From NCBI GenBank assembly GCA_019096065.1, contig JAGUCH010000005.1, positions 2,604,001 through 2,668,000 on the forward strand: a stretch of 64,000 bases of DNA, written 5' to 3'. Made by a program: the position numbers and the translations under genes. Shown here piece by piece: positions 13,601 to 26,600 of this stretch. Origin of the DNA: Paracyclopina nana. Its lineage: Eukaryota > Arthropoda > Copepoda > Cyclopoida > Cyclopettidae. The stretch's first letter is position 1. Each line of letters opens with the position of its first letter. The notes under the pieces are model-generated. The model had not been told where the DNA came from, did no database searches, and was given only the letters and a program-made list of their open reading frames with translations.

Positions 13601-16600
13601 GCTTAATATGGAATTTTGTGAAATTCAGCCCAGAGAACGTTGTGACAGCTCATCCCTTGAAAGAAGACCACCTTGTTTTCTTTTGACATTTTAGCATCTC
13701 TTAACAGCGGGAGTTCCTCTACTGTATACTGTGGTGGAACCTTCTTGTTCCATGTCTTCTTCCACCATAGTATTTACCACACAAAACAACCCACAGCGTA
13801 GGAAATTGGATTGAAGATTCCATGTATCATGTGTTTCGTACCAATCAATATCAATGCGTTTTCTCGTCCATTGTTGTTCTACACCTTGAGCATAAGTTAA
13901 TTGACTCGGTTGAAAAAATTGGTGAGAAGTTGAACACTCAGCAAATTCGTGTTGGGGAAAAACTGGTTTTAAAAGCTGTGCAAAATTCCATCTCAGTTTA
14001 AAATAAGCGCTGGATTTTATGGTTTTCCTCTGGATGGTCAGGAAATCGGAAGCAGGGAAAAGCTGCTGGTTTCAGCTCAAAATTGGGGTATTTATAGGCG
14101 CGATAAATTGCTAAAGTTTGACAAACAGGCTTGTGAATGCGACATGGATTGCCAATAAAATCACGATTTGTGCATGTGTTTTTGACTTGAGGGAAAAGCC
14201 CAAAACAAACACTCAATATTTCAAGGAAATTTCCCACGATTTTTTATGGCGCTGCCCGAAAAAAGTGGGAGGAGATCGGGCAATCAGAAGATTTCAGAAT
14301 TTTAAATGAGATACCCAGCTCGGCTATTCAATGACCCAAGGCAATGATAATGAAACAAATTTTCTTGACCATAGGTCACGTGCAAAATTGACGTCATATA
14401 GTGATTTAAAGCTGTGCCACATTCCGGAGAAAAACGTTGGAGAAGCCCAAGGCCACAAATTCCATAATTAGAATGAATCCTTTTATCATTCGATTAATTC
14501 AGTAGAGAAAAACTGAGGAGTTTGCAAACTTTTAATGCTTCTTTTAAAACCTGCAGGATGTATTGCCCAACTTGTTACTAACTAATTGGATACTCATATA
14601 TGATGCATTATTGAATACAATTTGCAAAACTGGTTCTCCCCTTTTTGACCATGTGAAATCAAAAACTTTGTGGGCTCCCATATCATAAAGTTAATGCAAC
14701 ATTTCACAAAATTATCATAAAACTTGCTGTGGGTATCACATAAACTTTTTATTTGTGAATTAGGCACCATAAATTCCTCATTTTATGCCAAGTGAGGTTC
14801 TTTTTTCTTCTCGCTTTTATTGTTGATGACTTGTTAGAAAAAAACGAGTTTCTGAATCTTTTTCACAGAGGAAATAATTATTCCTTTTTTTACATCTTAG
14901 CTGTTGCACCTTGGCTGTAAGTGAATGTGTGTATGGGCAAATAAAAGTTATTGACCTTTTCCTTTGGGTGCTGTAAACCTTGAAAAAAAAGGTAGATGTT
15001 AATTGGGCTGGTAAATATTGACAAAGAACAAGAAACGCAGTTGGGAAATTCCTCAAATACTTGGTGCTTACAAAAATAAATCCCTAATTTTTAAGCCGCT
15101 TGCTCTCGCGTATAAATTTTCTCCTTTGCTTGATTAAACGTCAAAAGAATAATGATCTTGTCTTAATGGAGGGCCGAGATTTTTGTTGTAAAAACATTAA
15201 ATTCTTCAGGTCAAACCAGGTCATCATTTATTACCAAAGGTTCCTCGAGCCAAATGAACTCTTTAATTTCGTATTATAAAAGGTGAACCAAGTTTGAGAT
15301 AATTCTCAGCAAAATGCAATAATTGGCCCTCTTTTTGAACATGCCAATAAAAGTCCTTAAAATATATGCACATTCTGGAATTTCGTTTTGGAAAAAAATC
15401 CTTCAAGGCTCATGGATCAATAAGCTCTCAATAATGCTTGTTAATGCGTCAACAATTAGTTCGAATTGTGCCGCGCTTTTTTCGTGACTGCGTGTTTGTT
15501 TACATCGTTTAACCGGTGCACTCGTGACGCTTCACTTAAGCATATGCACAGTGGGACTTGAGACCACCCACGTAAAGTCATCACATCAAAAGGGGCTACA
15601 AAAGTTAAGAGGTATTTTTTGTGTAAAAGAAGTGGGCCCACCACCACCAAAAGAGCCTTGATATCTGGAAATCTTAAAAGACTCCATAAATTCCTGCATC
15701 ATTGAGGCTAAAAAATGATAATAGTGGAAAATCACTCTGTTGCATTGTTTAACTGACTTTTTGGTCAAGAAAATGGGAAAATATTTTGACAGGTAAGGCT
15801 TAATTGGCTCTCTTGGAATTTTGATTGGCTCTCTTTCTTCTACCAGGAATTTTTCCTTAAGACCATAAAGCACTCAAACTCTTCATCAGCGAAAAATCTA
15901 TTTAAACCAAGTATCCCCCTACACTCTCTTGCCAGCCAACCAGCTAGCTGCTAATTGTACTTTACATGCATCCAGAGGACAGACTAAACTCTTCTTTTAA
16001 AGCTCCTAGCATCCACTTAAAAATGCTAATTAATCTCTCAAAAAGAAATTCTTGATCTTCTTGGCTAAAAGCCCATCCATAAAAAGCTCTTAAAGAAATT
16101 ATGGCCATTTTCTGTACTAGTTTTACACAGAAGAAGGAAAACTTTCTAGTATGCTTGAAAAAGAGTGTAAAATGTTGGAGGAGGAAGGCACTTCACATCA
16201 TTATCAAGGGCTAATAAAACTCTTGGAAAATAGCAGAGTTGAAAAATCAGCTAACAAAAAACTAATCACTGTTTTTGGCTAGTGCTACATTTTGAGAATT
16301 CTGTCTCATAAGATACCTTAGTTGTCCATTGAGACCTCCCTGCAGTCAACACTCAACTCAGCTTTTAGATATCAACCAAAAAAAGGGGTTCAAAAAAGGA
16401 TCAATGCCCACTCAGGGGCATGACCAACTCAAAACCAAATCTTGAAAAACCTGTTAGCTGGTGCGATCATTGTGGAGCAAGATTTTCTCAACTGTAAGCA
16501 TCCACACAAATGTTTTAATAAGCACTTTTTCACACTGTGAGTGAAGTGACTTGATTTTGAGATCTGACAGTGAATCCTGATCAAAGATTTGTTGTCCAAT

Positions 16601-18191
16601 TTATGTTAGAGATCAGTGTGGTCCGCGATCTTCGGCATATTTGTACCCACTCACTTTGAGAGTGACAAAAAGTGTAGATTGAAATCTCCTCTTTATAGGG
16701 AAAATGAGCTGTGCACACAGCATTTGGCTTCATTATTTTGACATAAACAAATAGATGGTTAATAGCTTCTTTTGACCAAATTAGAAACAATGATGCACTT
16801 AGCTCCATCATTAAAGCCAGCTGATGTGCACAATGGGCCAAAATGGGGGCGAGAGACCAACAGCTTTTTTGCAATAGAAAATTAGGAATCAGGCTTGGAA
16901 AAAAAGGCTGACAAATGGCCAAGCCGTTTTTCTGCTAAGCCATATTTTCCAAATATTTCATTTTGTCAGGTTTTAGCTTGCAGCCATCAATGTTTCTTTT
17001 GTGCGACCCGAATTGGCCCCAATCGCGCGGCGACGACCAGTGTGCATAATATCATAACGTCTGTAACAGGGTGGCAACTTTTCATTAATGACCCCACTTG
17101 GATCACCCAGTAATGTAATGTGCGCGTCAAGCAAGATCAACGTGAGCCATAAATATTCCACTAATGGTAAATAGTCAGCACACGATATACCAACAATTTG
17201 GTAAACATTGCTCTCGATTAATTGTGATGGTAGCCGTGATAAGCTACAATTTTATTAACTGCAAAGGTGAATTTCTAAATAGCCAGACAGCAATGAAAAA
17301 TCGATTAATAGCACCACTTATATAATTAATTACTGCTGATAAATTACATTGATAAAAGATTGTATTGATTTCGTTTCATGCATTTCCTTATGTGCTTTGT
17401 GGAAATGCACTTTTTGGCGGGCTTAAGCATGAATTTGCGTGAGATTTTATGGTACCATTAAGCAAAGCAATTTTCCATCACAACTTTGATATGATTAGGG
17501 GGAAATTAATTGGCTACAGATTATTTTTCCCAGTTGCGCGCGCGTTAGATGTTGACCTGCTTCCAGAGTAATGGTGGTGCCATTGTGCAATCCAATAATT
17601 CTTCTTTCATTAGGCAAACACCATTAATAATGTTAATTGTTTGTGTATGCCCACATTCCTTTAATGTTAAAGACATTAGGAGAGCAAGAGAAAATATTTT
17701 TTCCATTATTCATTTTCTTAGGGCAGATGAAGAAGGTTTCAAAAATAGTACATTCTGGCCGCATTCATCAAATCTTTATGGGAAGTAGTCCATAAAAAGA
17801 AGACGATTTTCAGTGAGTTTAGATTTGGTTTTGAAGTGGATTCATGGGTCATTGATTTTTCTATGGGACTCTCCTAACCTCATTCAGAAATTCGGTAGGG
17901 ACTTTCACTCCACTGAATTCTCAAAATATATTAAAATGGTCCTTGAACCAAGTTGTGACAATATCTGAATGAGAATGGCTGCCACAAAATTGACATCAAA
18001 AGCCACCACAAGTAGATACTGACAAAAAAAGATTGGAAAACAATCTACCCAAAGATAACATTGATCAAAAAAGCACTGCTGTATCCAGTGAAAAGGTGAT
18101 ATTCATCTCAAAAAAAAGCTTCATAATCATGCATCCGATGGGAAAATCCAATATAGCAGAAGCAGTAAGCTTTGAAAAGCAAATTTTTCCC

Positions 18192-18219
18192 CAACAACAA
18201 CAGCAGCAGCAGCAGCAGT
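18192..18219 (+). repeat. CAA/CAG trinucleotide run
   Basis: Three CAA/CAG-type triplets are followed by a pure CAG run. It lies in a 114-codon open frame that otherwise lacks coding features, so I treat it as a microsatellite. Confidence 0.8.
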
Positions 18220-19655
18220 CTGGAACAAAAGCCCGAGGGTCATTAAATTCAAATGGAGTAATTTTGAAGGAAGTAGCTGCTTTCTTTTTTCCTCAGTTGT
18301 GGATCTCATGGGAGCAGTTTGAATTTGATGTGGCATTTTTTCAGTTCTTTCTCATTCTTACATGCATAATGATGTAGGTATTTCCTAGGATGACATATTA
18401 GCTCTCCTAACCACTAACTTTTCCCTGCGGGCAAGGAAGACTTTATCCCAAGGGTCTGATATTCAGCCTTGTTCTTTTCTGTCTCATCAACCAACTTTTA
18501 TCTACCAAATATGGTCCATGGTTGACATCTACCAAAGTATTCTTGATGAACAATTCCAGCTTCTATTTTCACGCAAGATCACTTATGCAATTCAGTCTCT
18601 TATTAGTGACTTTTATTTGTTTTTTGAATTATGTAATTATGTAGTCACAAAAAAACAATTAAGTTTCACAACTTCATTCAATTTCTGTGCACTTTTCCTG
18701 TGTACCGGTACTATGATAAAGAGTATTTTTACCATAGGAGAAAAAGAGTTGAGGCAATAGAGCAAAGCTCTGCTGTCATTCTGCTTATAGCAGAGCTGCC
18801 ATACATAGTGAAGGGGATGATATGTCTTTATTCAAGCACAATATGTGTAATATGCATCTCATTTTGATAAGTGCTACAGTACCACAAACAATGTTTTACA
18901 CAATGCAGAAGTCTACTAGCTATCATTATTATCATTAGCTTGCAACCACATCAGCTGTTCACATCTAGATTGTTTTGTGACCAGCCCGGCAACAATAAAT
19001 CTGGCCTCACCCAATTGAAGAGTCCCAACTTTTTTGCTCCAATTCGACCAAGCTGGAATATGGCACCCCCAATTCACCGATGCATAATAACGTTGCTGGG
19101 TAAATCTTCTCCTTGTGGTTTTGTGACCTCGGGTCGAGAAAAGATAAAAAATGTACCATACTAGGTATTATAAATTCCCCTGACTCACAGCCCCAAGAAA
19201 AGCATTACAGCTAAAACATTTCCCTTTTTTAGAATGAATCAAACGTTGCTTTACGCATATGTTCTTCTATGTGTGACAAGTTGCAACGTTCAATTAAAGT
19301 CGAGCTTATTCACCGGATTTTATTGCAAGCTGTAAAATTGCATTAATTGCCAGTTTAATGGTAACAATTATCCTGTTAGAGCAAACAGCAGGAAAAAAGA
19401 GTTTGTAGAGCAAATAAATTCTGCTAAAAATAGAGTACATCATCCTGATGCCAATTTTGGATTTGTGCAGCATGCGAAATTTTTTGACAGCTTGATTGAC
19501 ACTGATCCTAAAAATTAGTTTGTACATATTTGGATTTGAAAATTGTTTGATTAGAGCTGCAGGCATCGGTTTTTACCTTTTTTCAGACCTGTTTACTAGG
19601 CTACCACGATAAGCTAACGGGGAAAATGACTTACATCAAGTCACGTGGCAGGTCT

Positions 19656-19690
19656 ATTATGATAATTAGGGGATGACTAATTATCATAAT
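19656..19690. repeat. perfect 14-bp inverted repeat (hairpin)
   Basis: The arms ATTATGATAATTAG (19656-19669) and CTAATTATCATAAT (19677-19690) are exact reverse complements around a 7-nt centre, GGGATGA. The arms contain TAAT/ATTA cores. It may be a paired homeodomain-type binding site, a relic of a small foldback element, or chance in AT-rich DNA. Confidence 0.7.
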
Positions 19691-21055
19691 GACAGGATGG
19701 TTTTTAAGCTCCTCGTTTTTAACGAGCTTAGAACCACAGAACGCTGTTATTAAGATTAATCATGCTTTATAAAGTTTCACATAATCAATTGCTGTACCAT
19801 ATAGTGCAGTACAACCATTTTGGCTACTGAGGCAGATTACACCGTAGCTTACATTTTAATTTAGAAAGCAATCGAAAAAATTGCTGTTCCTCTCCCACAG
19901 CTACTATAAGGAAGAAAGAAAGCTTTCATTTGCATATTTCGGTCATTGGAATGGGAAAATATTCCGGCAAATAGCATTTCCCCTTTTTTGCTTACTGCCA
20001 AAACTAAAGTAGTGGAGCTGTTAATTTTCATCTATCACCATTTAGGTCTGAATGGCTTTCAACGTTTATTTTTAAAATATTTTCCACTCTCCCTCCATCG
20101 GGCTGAAAATCAAAAGAAATGAATTTTTAAGAAAAAGTTGAACAAATAGCTCAGTAGATCTTAATATACACAGCCCTTTGAATGTGATGGTATCGAGCAT
20201 TATTAAGCTACCAGCCAAAATTGGTGCTGCTACAGCATATACCATACTATATAGTGGCACAGCTAGAGACAACCAAGAGTTTGGTGGCATGAAAAAGTCC
20301 AAATTTGTGGCGCTATTTCGGAATTAAATTGCACTTCCTTTAATCACGACTGCCTCGCCTTGCCAATTTGCAGTAATGGTATTCATTCCACAGATAAAAA
20401 TTGAAGTGGAGAGATGAAAAAAGGATGCAATGTTTGCACTAGCATCACTTTTTTGCTGTACTATGTAGTGACTTTATTTCCCTGCACAGTTTAGCTTATA
20501 ATAAGAGGTACAAATTGTCTTCTTTGGTGCATCTTGGTTGGAGTAAAGCAAATGCTTCGTAGCTTAATGGTTGCATCATCATTTTTCAACTATTTCCATT
20601 CTTCTTTCCAAGTCTTACTATGTATAACGTACCAAATGTGTAATGCCTGTCAGCGATGCCATTTATCAATTCCTTCTCTTTGCATAACTGGGATCGACTC
20701 GTGGTATAAAATAGTCTTTGGCAAATACTGACTGCAAAGAGAGTGTCTTCTTAAAAACGTTTCATAGGCCCTTGGTGTGCACTGTTAAGTCAGCATAGTA
20801 GAGTAGAAATGACTCCATGACAGGAAAGCTTCTTTGCGGAGGAATCAGGAGAATTAGCAATTTCCATGCTAAATGATGACGAAGCTGCGAGCACTGGTGT
20901 GAATATTTGTGGCTTCCTTAATCAATTGGCCCCTAAATGTATAATATGGCTTAGTGAAGTATGGCAATGAACCACAGAACAGAAACCACAATTTGTGGCT
21001 ACTCATTACTGACATGTTATAGTAGAGCAAGATTCTTTTTTATTGATGTGCTGAG

Positions 21056-21071
21056 ACACACACACACACAA
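21056..21071. repeat. (AC)n microsatellite
   Basis: Eight AC dinucleotides immediately before the putative TOX polyadenylation signal. Confidence 0.9.
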
Positions 21072-21074
21072 ACA

Positions 21075-21080
21075 TTTATT
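21075..21080 (-). terminator. putative polyadenylation signal of the TOX gene
   Basis: AATAAA on the minus strand, about 360 nt past the TOX stop codon. This would give a 3' UTR of roughly 380 nt. Other A-rich signals may also be used. Confidence 0.4.
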
Positions 21081-21440
21081 TCATGATCACTTCTGACTAT
21101 TTTTGAATACAGGGTGTATTTTTCCGTTCATTTCATGTTGTTTTTTTCCTAGCAAAAAGACGATAAATTTTGGTTGTACAGGTTGTAAGTCGTCACTCGG
21201 ATATCCTATATAAGTTGTTGTAGTGCATGTCATATCAGAACGAGACATACTAATAATAACCATCTTATTCGTTATTGTTGTTGAGCAAATCATAGAAAGT
21301 AATTTTCCGCAATTTATGTATTGTAAGGTGGGATCAGTGGGCAGCAGCAACTACTCATAAATAGTAGTTGTCGATGTATCGTACAATTTTTGGCTATATA
21401 AATTTCTTCCTGGCTAAAACACAATCAAACGAAAGTAGTC

Positions 21441-23539
21441 TCATTTCACAGCTGCTGTGGCCGCAACAACAGGCGTTTGTTGCTGTTGCTGCTGCTGCTG
21501 CTGTTGTGGACTAGCGTAAGGTCCTTGCTGTGGATGAATTTGCTGCTGCTGCTGATGATGTTGTTGCTGCTGTTGAGAATTGGATGACCAAGAAGTGTAC
21601 ACTTCTCGACATTGGCCCACGACGCATTCGTTGGAGCAGAAATCGCTTGGCCAACCTTCTAAGGTTCTTTGGACTGGATTTGTGCATCCTGGACGCGCGC
21701 AGGCCTTGGGCACATCTTTGGTTCCGGATGAGGAGGAAGTGGGGGGAGGAGGGGCAGTTGAGGAGGGGGTGTGGCCATTGGAGGAAGTGGGCGTGGTTTG
21801 TGGGGTCTGACTGGTGTTTGAACTAGTTGGACTGTGGCCTCCCTGAGAGTCCAAGGGAGATGCTTGAGGAGGTGGATGCATCTGATGATGATGCAAAATC
21901 TGCGGCCCATGCCCGGGCACCAATCCATTATTGGGCTGCTGTTGCATCTGCAAAAAAGCGAAGCAAGTGTTAAGACAACTGTTTTGGCTTTTTTCCCCCC
22001 TTCGCCTGCTCAAACAGACTCCCCCTGAGGTGAGTGACAAATGACCGACATGTGTGAAGACAAGGCCAAGTAGCAGTGGAAGAAAAAGAGATTTACTGCC
22101 ACAGCCATTTTTGACAAATACCTGGCGCAAACTCAGCTGAGATCTCGAAATCTGTAGGGGCGATTTGTTAACGCGGCTCAAGTACAATGCAAAAGACATG
22201 ACTTTATCTCACTACATTGCATTGTCGTGGCACGCGTGGAGTATACACTAGTGTGTTTTCTCCCCCCCACAATGCCACAAAATACTATATTGTAATATGC
22301 CATCTAGATTTAGGGGGAAAAGTAATATAACTTGTTTACCTGACCATGCATCATGTAAGAACTATGAGGATGGTGATGATGGTGGTGGTGCATAGGGGGC
22401 GCTGTCAGGCCGCTAGGTGGCGCTGACTGCTGCATGGGCGGCCTGGGCGGGACGGGCTGACCCATGTAAGCCGCAGCTGCTGCTGGCTGATGCCCGAAAT
22501 GGCCCACGACGGCGGGCTTGATCCCATCGTGGTGCTGATGGTAGTATGGACTGAATCCATACCCAATGTCTCCAGACCCTTTGGAGACCAGTGAAGCTCT
22601 ATAGGCAGCCAACTTTTTCAAATAGTCCTTCTTGGCATTCTCAGTCCTCTTCTTGTAGTTGGCCTTGCTGTCAGGGTCCAAGTTGTCCCACATGGAGGCC
22701 ACGATTTTGGAGACATCGCCAAAAGCTGCATTTGGGTTGGCAGCTTTGATCGATGCCTGAGAATCACGGAAAAACAAAGCGTAAGCTGACACCGGTTTTT
22801 GGGGCTCATTCGGGTCCCGTTTCTTCTTCCGCTTGCTCACTTTGGGCTTCTTGGGGATAACGCTGACATGATGGTGGTGGTGGGCGTGGTGCATTGGATA
22901 CTGGCCGAAGTGGGTGTGCCCATAGGGCAGGCCATGGGCGTGGTGTGGCGGCGGCGGGGCTGCCGCAGCTGCTACAGCCATATAGGGATGTGAATCGTGT
23001 ATCGGTTTGAGGACATGGTTATTATTCCTCACTTCCTGATCGCCATCCTCGGAATGACCTGTGGGCGAGGGCGTGTTATGCGACCCGCCCCCAGGAGAGG
23101 GCCCGCCCATGGCCACGCCCGTTCCCACCATCTGCTGCTGCTGCTGTTGCTGCTGTTGGTAGTGCATGTTGTATCCATATGACCCGTTATTGTATTCATT
23201 GTACTGTGGCGGGTAACCGTTGTTCATGTACTGGTTATTAGTCCATTGCTGCTGATACTGCTGCTGTTGCTGCTGATACATTTGCTGCTGCTGCTGCTGC
23301 TGGTAATGGTAAGAAGCTCCATTGTTGTAGTCTTGGTGACAAGAAGGCTCTTCCAGAGCAGAGGGTGGCAAGTTGATCGGCGGAATGTCAAAGTCGTCCT
23401 CAAACTGGGCCGGTGAATCCCCAGGCGGACCCTGCTGCGAGTCAGCTGATGACAGGAAGGTGTCAGCTGACGCCATGGTGTCTACGCTCGACGACGACGG
23501 GTTAGGCTGATGCGCATGACTAGTAATCATATTCAGCAT
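21441..23539 (-). CDS. TOX: TOX-family HMG-box transcription factor
   Basis: Nuclear DNA-binding regulator of the TOX/TOX2/TOX3/TOX4 family. Two coding exons, 23539-22340 and 21947-21441, join in phase 0 (CAG|gtaaac ... tttttgcag|ATG), giving 568 residues. An acidic stretch around residues 47-66 ([13 protein letters not shown]) matches the conserved TOX N-terminus. A basic nuclear-localisation-like run precedes one HMG box (about 240-316), with the family-typical [18 protein letters not shown] and [12 protein letters not shown]-terminal cysteine motif at about 482-518 (CARPGCTNP ... [10 protein letters not shown]) is conserved in TOX proteins. Long Gln, His and Ala/Pro tracts surround these domains. 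I start at the first ATG (23539), because an in-frame TAG lies just upstream. A splice acceptor near 23,649 implies upstream non-coding exon(s). The paralogue group cannot be resolved by eye. Confidence 0.93.
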
Positions 23540-23648
23540 CACTTTGATTGGCCTCTATTCAAGTCTTTTGATCACAAATTCACTTATTTGCGTGAAATTA
23601 TAGGCTCCATTGTTGTTGGCGGTGTACTAGCTAGCGATGCGGCCGCTG
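23540..23648 (-). other. TOX 5' UTR, start of the exon
   Basis: On the minus strand TTTCTCTTTGCAG precedes CAGCGGCCGC, a good 3' splice site about 110 nt upstream of the TOX start codon. It implies at least one unlocated non-coding exon farther up in the 18-kb spacer. Confidence 0.5.
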
Positions 23649-26600
23649 CTGCAAAGAGAAATTTAAATGAATTAGAATGTAAACAATGAAAGTAGTCGAC
23701 GTATGTATCTGAAAGTTTCCCCGCAGAAATGGAAGAATGGGAGAACTTTTGTGCATATCGGCCGCGTCCAAGAAATTAGTTTGCTTCAAATTAGAGTTAA
23801 TATATGGCTAAGCAAAAAGAGCCCTCGTTTGATTGAATGCTTTTTTCAAAAGTGCAAAATTTTGCGTGGGCCGACGAAGAAAGAAGAAATTACTTTTTTC
23901 CTAGATGTCAGTACGATGCTGGATCGACCATTAATCATAAACCCATGGAAATCACCATGATTCGAAAAACTTTGTGAACATCCATTTCTCATAAAAGGTC
24001 ATTTAGTTGGTGCGGTGGAAAATCAAAAGTGTCAAACAGCATTTGTTGCAGCAGCCCAGAGTGGCTACGTTATGAGAATACATGTTGAAAATATGTATTT
24101 TCGTGATAGATAGGTATCGGCAGAATTTCTCCCCTTCAGCCATAAATCAGGGCAAAAAAGCAGCAAACACTTGTGGTTTTTTGTTGCTTTTTTGTGGCGG
24201 TAAAAAATAGCCACAGCAGCAAACAATTAATTGTTTCTGATCATCTAACCAAATACGTGAACGAAAACTTGCTTTACTTTGAGTATGAAAAAAAGGTCGC
24301 CGCGCGCGCGCGCGCTCGCACAGTTTAACGGCATTTTCACGAATTTTTTCGCTGCTGCTCGCTTTATGGCTCAAAAGGTCAATTCCTTGGGGATTTGCAA
24401 TTCAAATGTAAATCAGCAGCAGCAGCAGCCCTTCAAATGTTCAAATCTGCTCCTCGCGCGGCAGCAGTGGTAGAAGAAGTATTCAAGCAAAATCAATTTC
24501 GAGCTAATGAAAGTCAATGTTTGCGCGCCGCTGCTGATCAAATAGAAAATCACCTTCCATTTGCATTCAACATCAAATAAAAAGCTTCTCACGAGCGCGC
24601 CACAAAAGCAAATGGCTCAATTTCAGCCATGATTTATGGCGCTCGTTACATTTGTGAACTATATGGCTTGAAAAAAGCCTGGGCATGAACGCTGCTTAAT
24701 TTGAACCCACTCATTATTGGTCATTGTGGATAATCGTGTAATTTCTAGCCGAAGAAGACGAATCCATGCTGGGTGATTTCGACTATTAATCACACTATTT
24801 TGGACGAGAATTCCACCCAATTACCTGATGCACAGTGTGTTGCAATGCACGATTTATCACGTTGGGGGTCTGTCACACTTCATTGATTCGATTTAACAAG
24901 GGCTTGATGAGCTGAGGATGGCACTCAAAAAAGGATCGCGCATGCGCCAATTTTGGGGGTTTTCGAGTTGGGGCCCACGTCGTTTTACTAGCTCGAACAT
25001 GAGCGGACTGAACGGGGAGAAAATTTACGTGGATGAGGGCAAAAAATCCCAGTGTGCAGGCAAGATGCGCTTTTTCGCGCCCCGCCCGCGTTTGGACGCG
25101 CGAATCGCCGCTTACTCCGAGTCCGAACTCATGGCAACGCTCGAGACTGACGGAAATTGACGCACCAATGCAGCAGCCTTGTTGTCTTGGACGAGAAAGC
25201 TGCGTAGAACTACGGATGCTTTTCGAGCTCAGTGACATGATCGCGCTAATGTGAAACCGTTTCTCCTCTACGGGATTTTTACCCTCGCACTGCATAGGAT
25301 ATGAGGAACTTGGGCGAAATGCACTTTTGCCAAGGCATTTTTAATTGATTCTGTGCATTTTTCCCGCGATGAAACAGGACCTGGAAACGGAATACCTACT
25401 TTAGAAGTATTGAAATACAGGCGTTGAGCAGGTAAAGCTTACAGACTTTTCTGCAGCATAAATCACAACATTACTTGACAATTTCGGTCGAGAATCAATC
25501 CTGACCTAAAGCCTGATTAAAAATACTCTCAAGACTTCATAATCAACTCATTTTTTCTGAATTTTAAAAATGTACTAAATATAATTTTAATGTATAATAA
25601 TTTATAAAGGCAGATGACAAGAGGCAATGAGATGTGTCAATCCAGCGTGTTCTTCTCATCATATCGGCGCAGTAATCACAAGAAGTGCTGTCTATTTGGC
25701 TGATGGATCGTAATAACTAATTCTCTCTTGATCACTGTAGTATATATCAAATGCATCATCCATCCCGTATATTATGCATGACATATGGGATCAGTGCATT
25801 ACTTTACTAATATTTTGTCCTAAGTGCATCGATGCCTCGCTCTATATATCATGTACACTAGCTTTGCTAGGTACATCAGGCCTGAATGAATTATCCAACT
25901 TTACAATTCAGCAACTGTCAAAAACTCGTGTGATTAATCAAAACGCATCAATTCAGCAGAGCCAAAACTTTATGCTAGCCTGGAAAAAAATACAACTCAC
26001 TAGCTGCTCAATTTGAGTAATGTTTTCTAAGGCTCAAGCTTCCCCTTTTTATCAGCCTTTGCTATTAAGGCCTCAGTTAGCGTTTACGTCGTAGATCAAA
26101 TCCGAAAAACTTGTTCAGATTGCTATCGCGCCTCGTTCCGCACACAAAACCACCGTGTGCACCACCATACTGGTATATGTAATGCTTGAATTTCTAACAG
26201 CTGGAATATACAATTTGCAAATTTATGGCCTGGGGTCATCGTTCAACTTTTTGGCACTTCTACGTAAAAAATGCAGCTCTGACCCATTAAGAGTTTTTTC
26301 ACGCAGTCACGAGATGCTTCTGATTTACTATGCAGAAAAAAAAATGGCCAAAGTGTAATTTTCATTTTTTCTCCTCAACGTCCTCAAGGCACAAATAGCC
26401 AAGCTTGCGTTTTAGAATTTTTGACACGAGTCAAATATTAATTACGAATGCACGACAAAACGCACTTTTTTGCTGCTCCTCGAGAAAGTTGGCAGTTTAT
26501 GTAGGGTCTTTTTCAAAGTAAGAGAAAGACGAAGCAATCGTATAATGGACACACCAGAGAATGACTCGTATTTAAATGGGCTCAAATTGCAACCCTTTGG

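Larger units (their letters stand above)
10992..21055. other. non-coding, no gene recognised
   Basis: About 10 kb of AT-rich DNA downstream of the minus-strand TOX gene. I see only simple-sequence runs, a CAG/CAA tract (18,192-18,219) and one perfect hairpin (19,656-19,690). No RNA gene was recognised. Confidence 0.55.

Noticed and set aside
21948-22339. Continuous reading of the TOX 3' exon upstream into the intron
   Set aside because: This is intron read-through. The acceptor tttttgcag and donor CAG|gtaaac join the two conserved TOX exons in phase 0.
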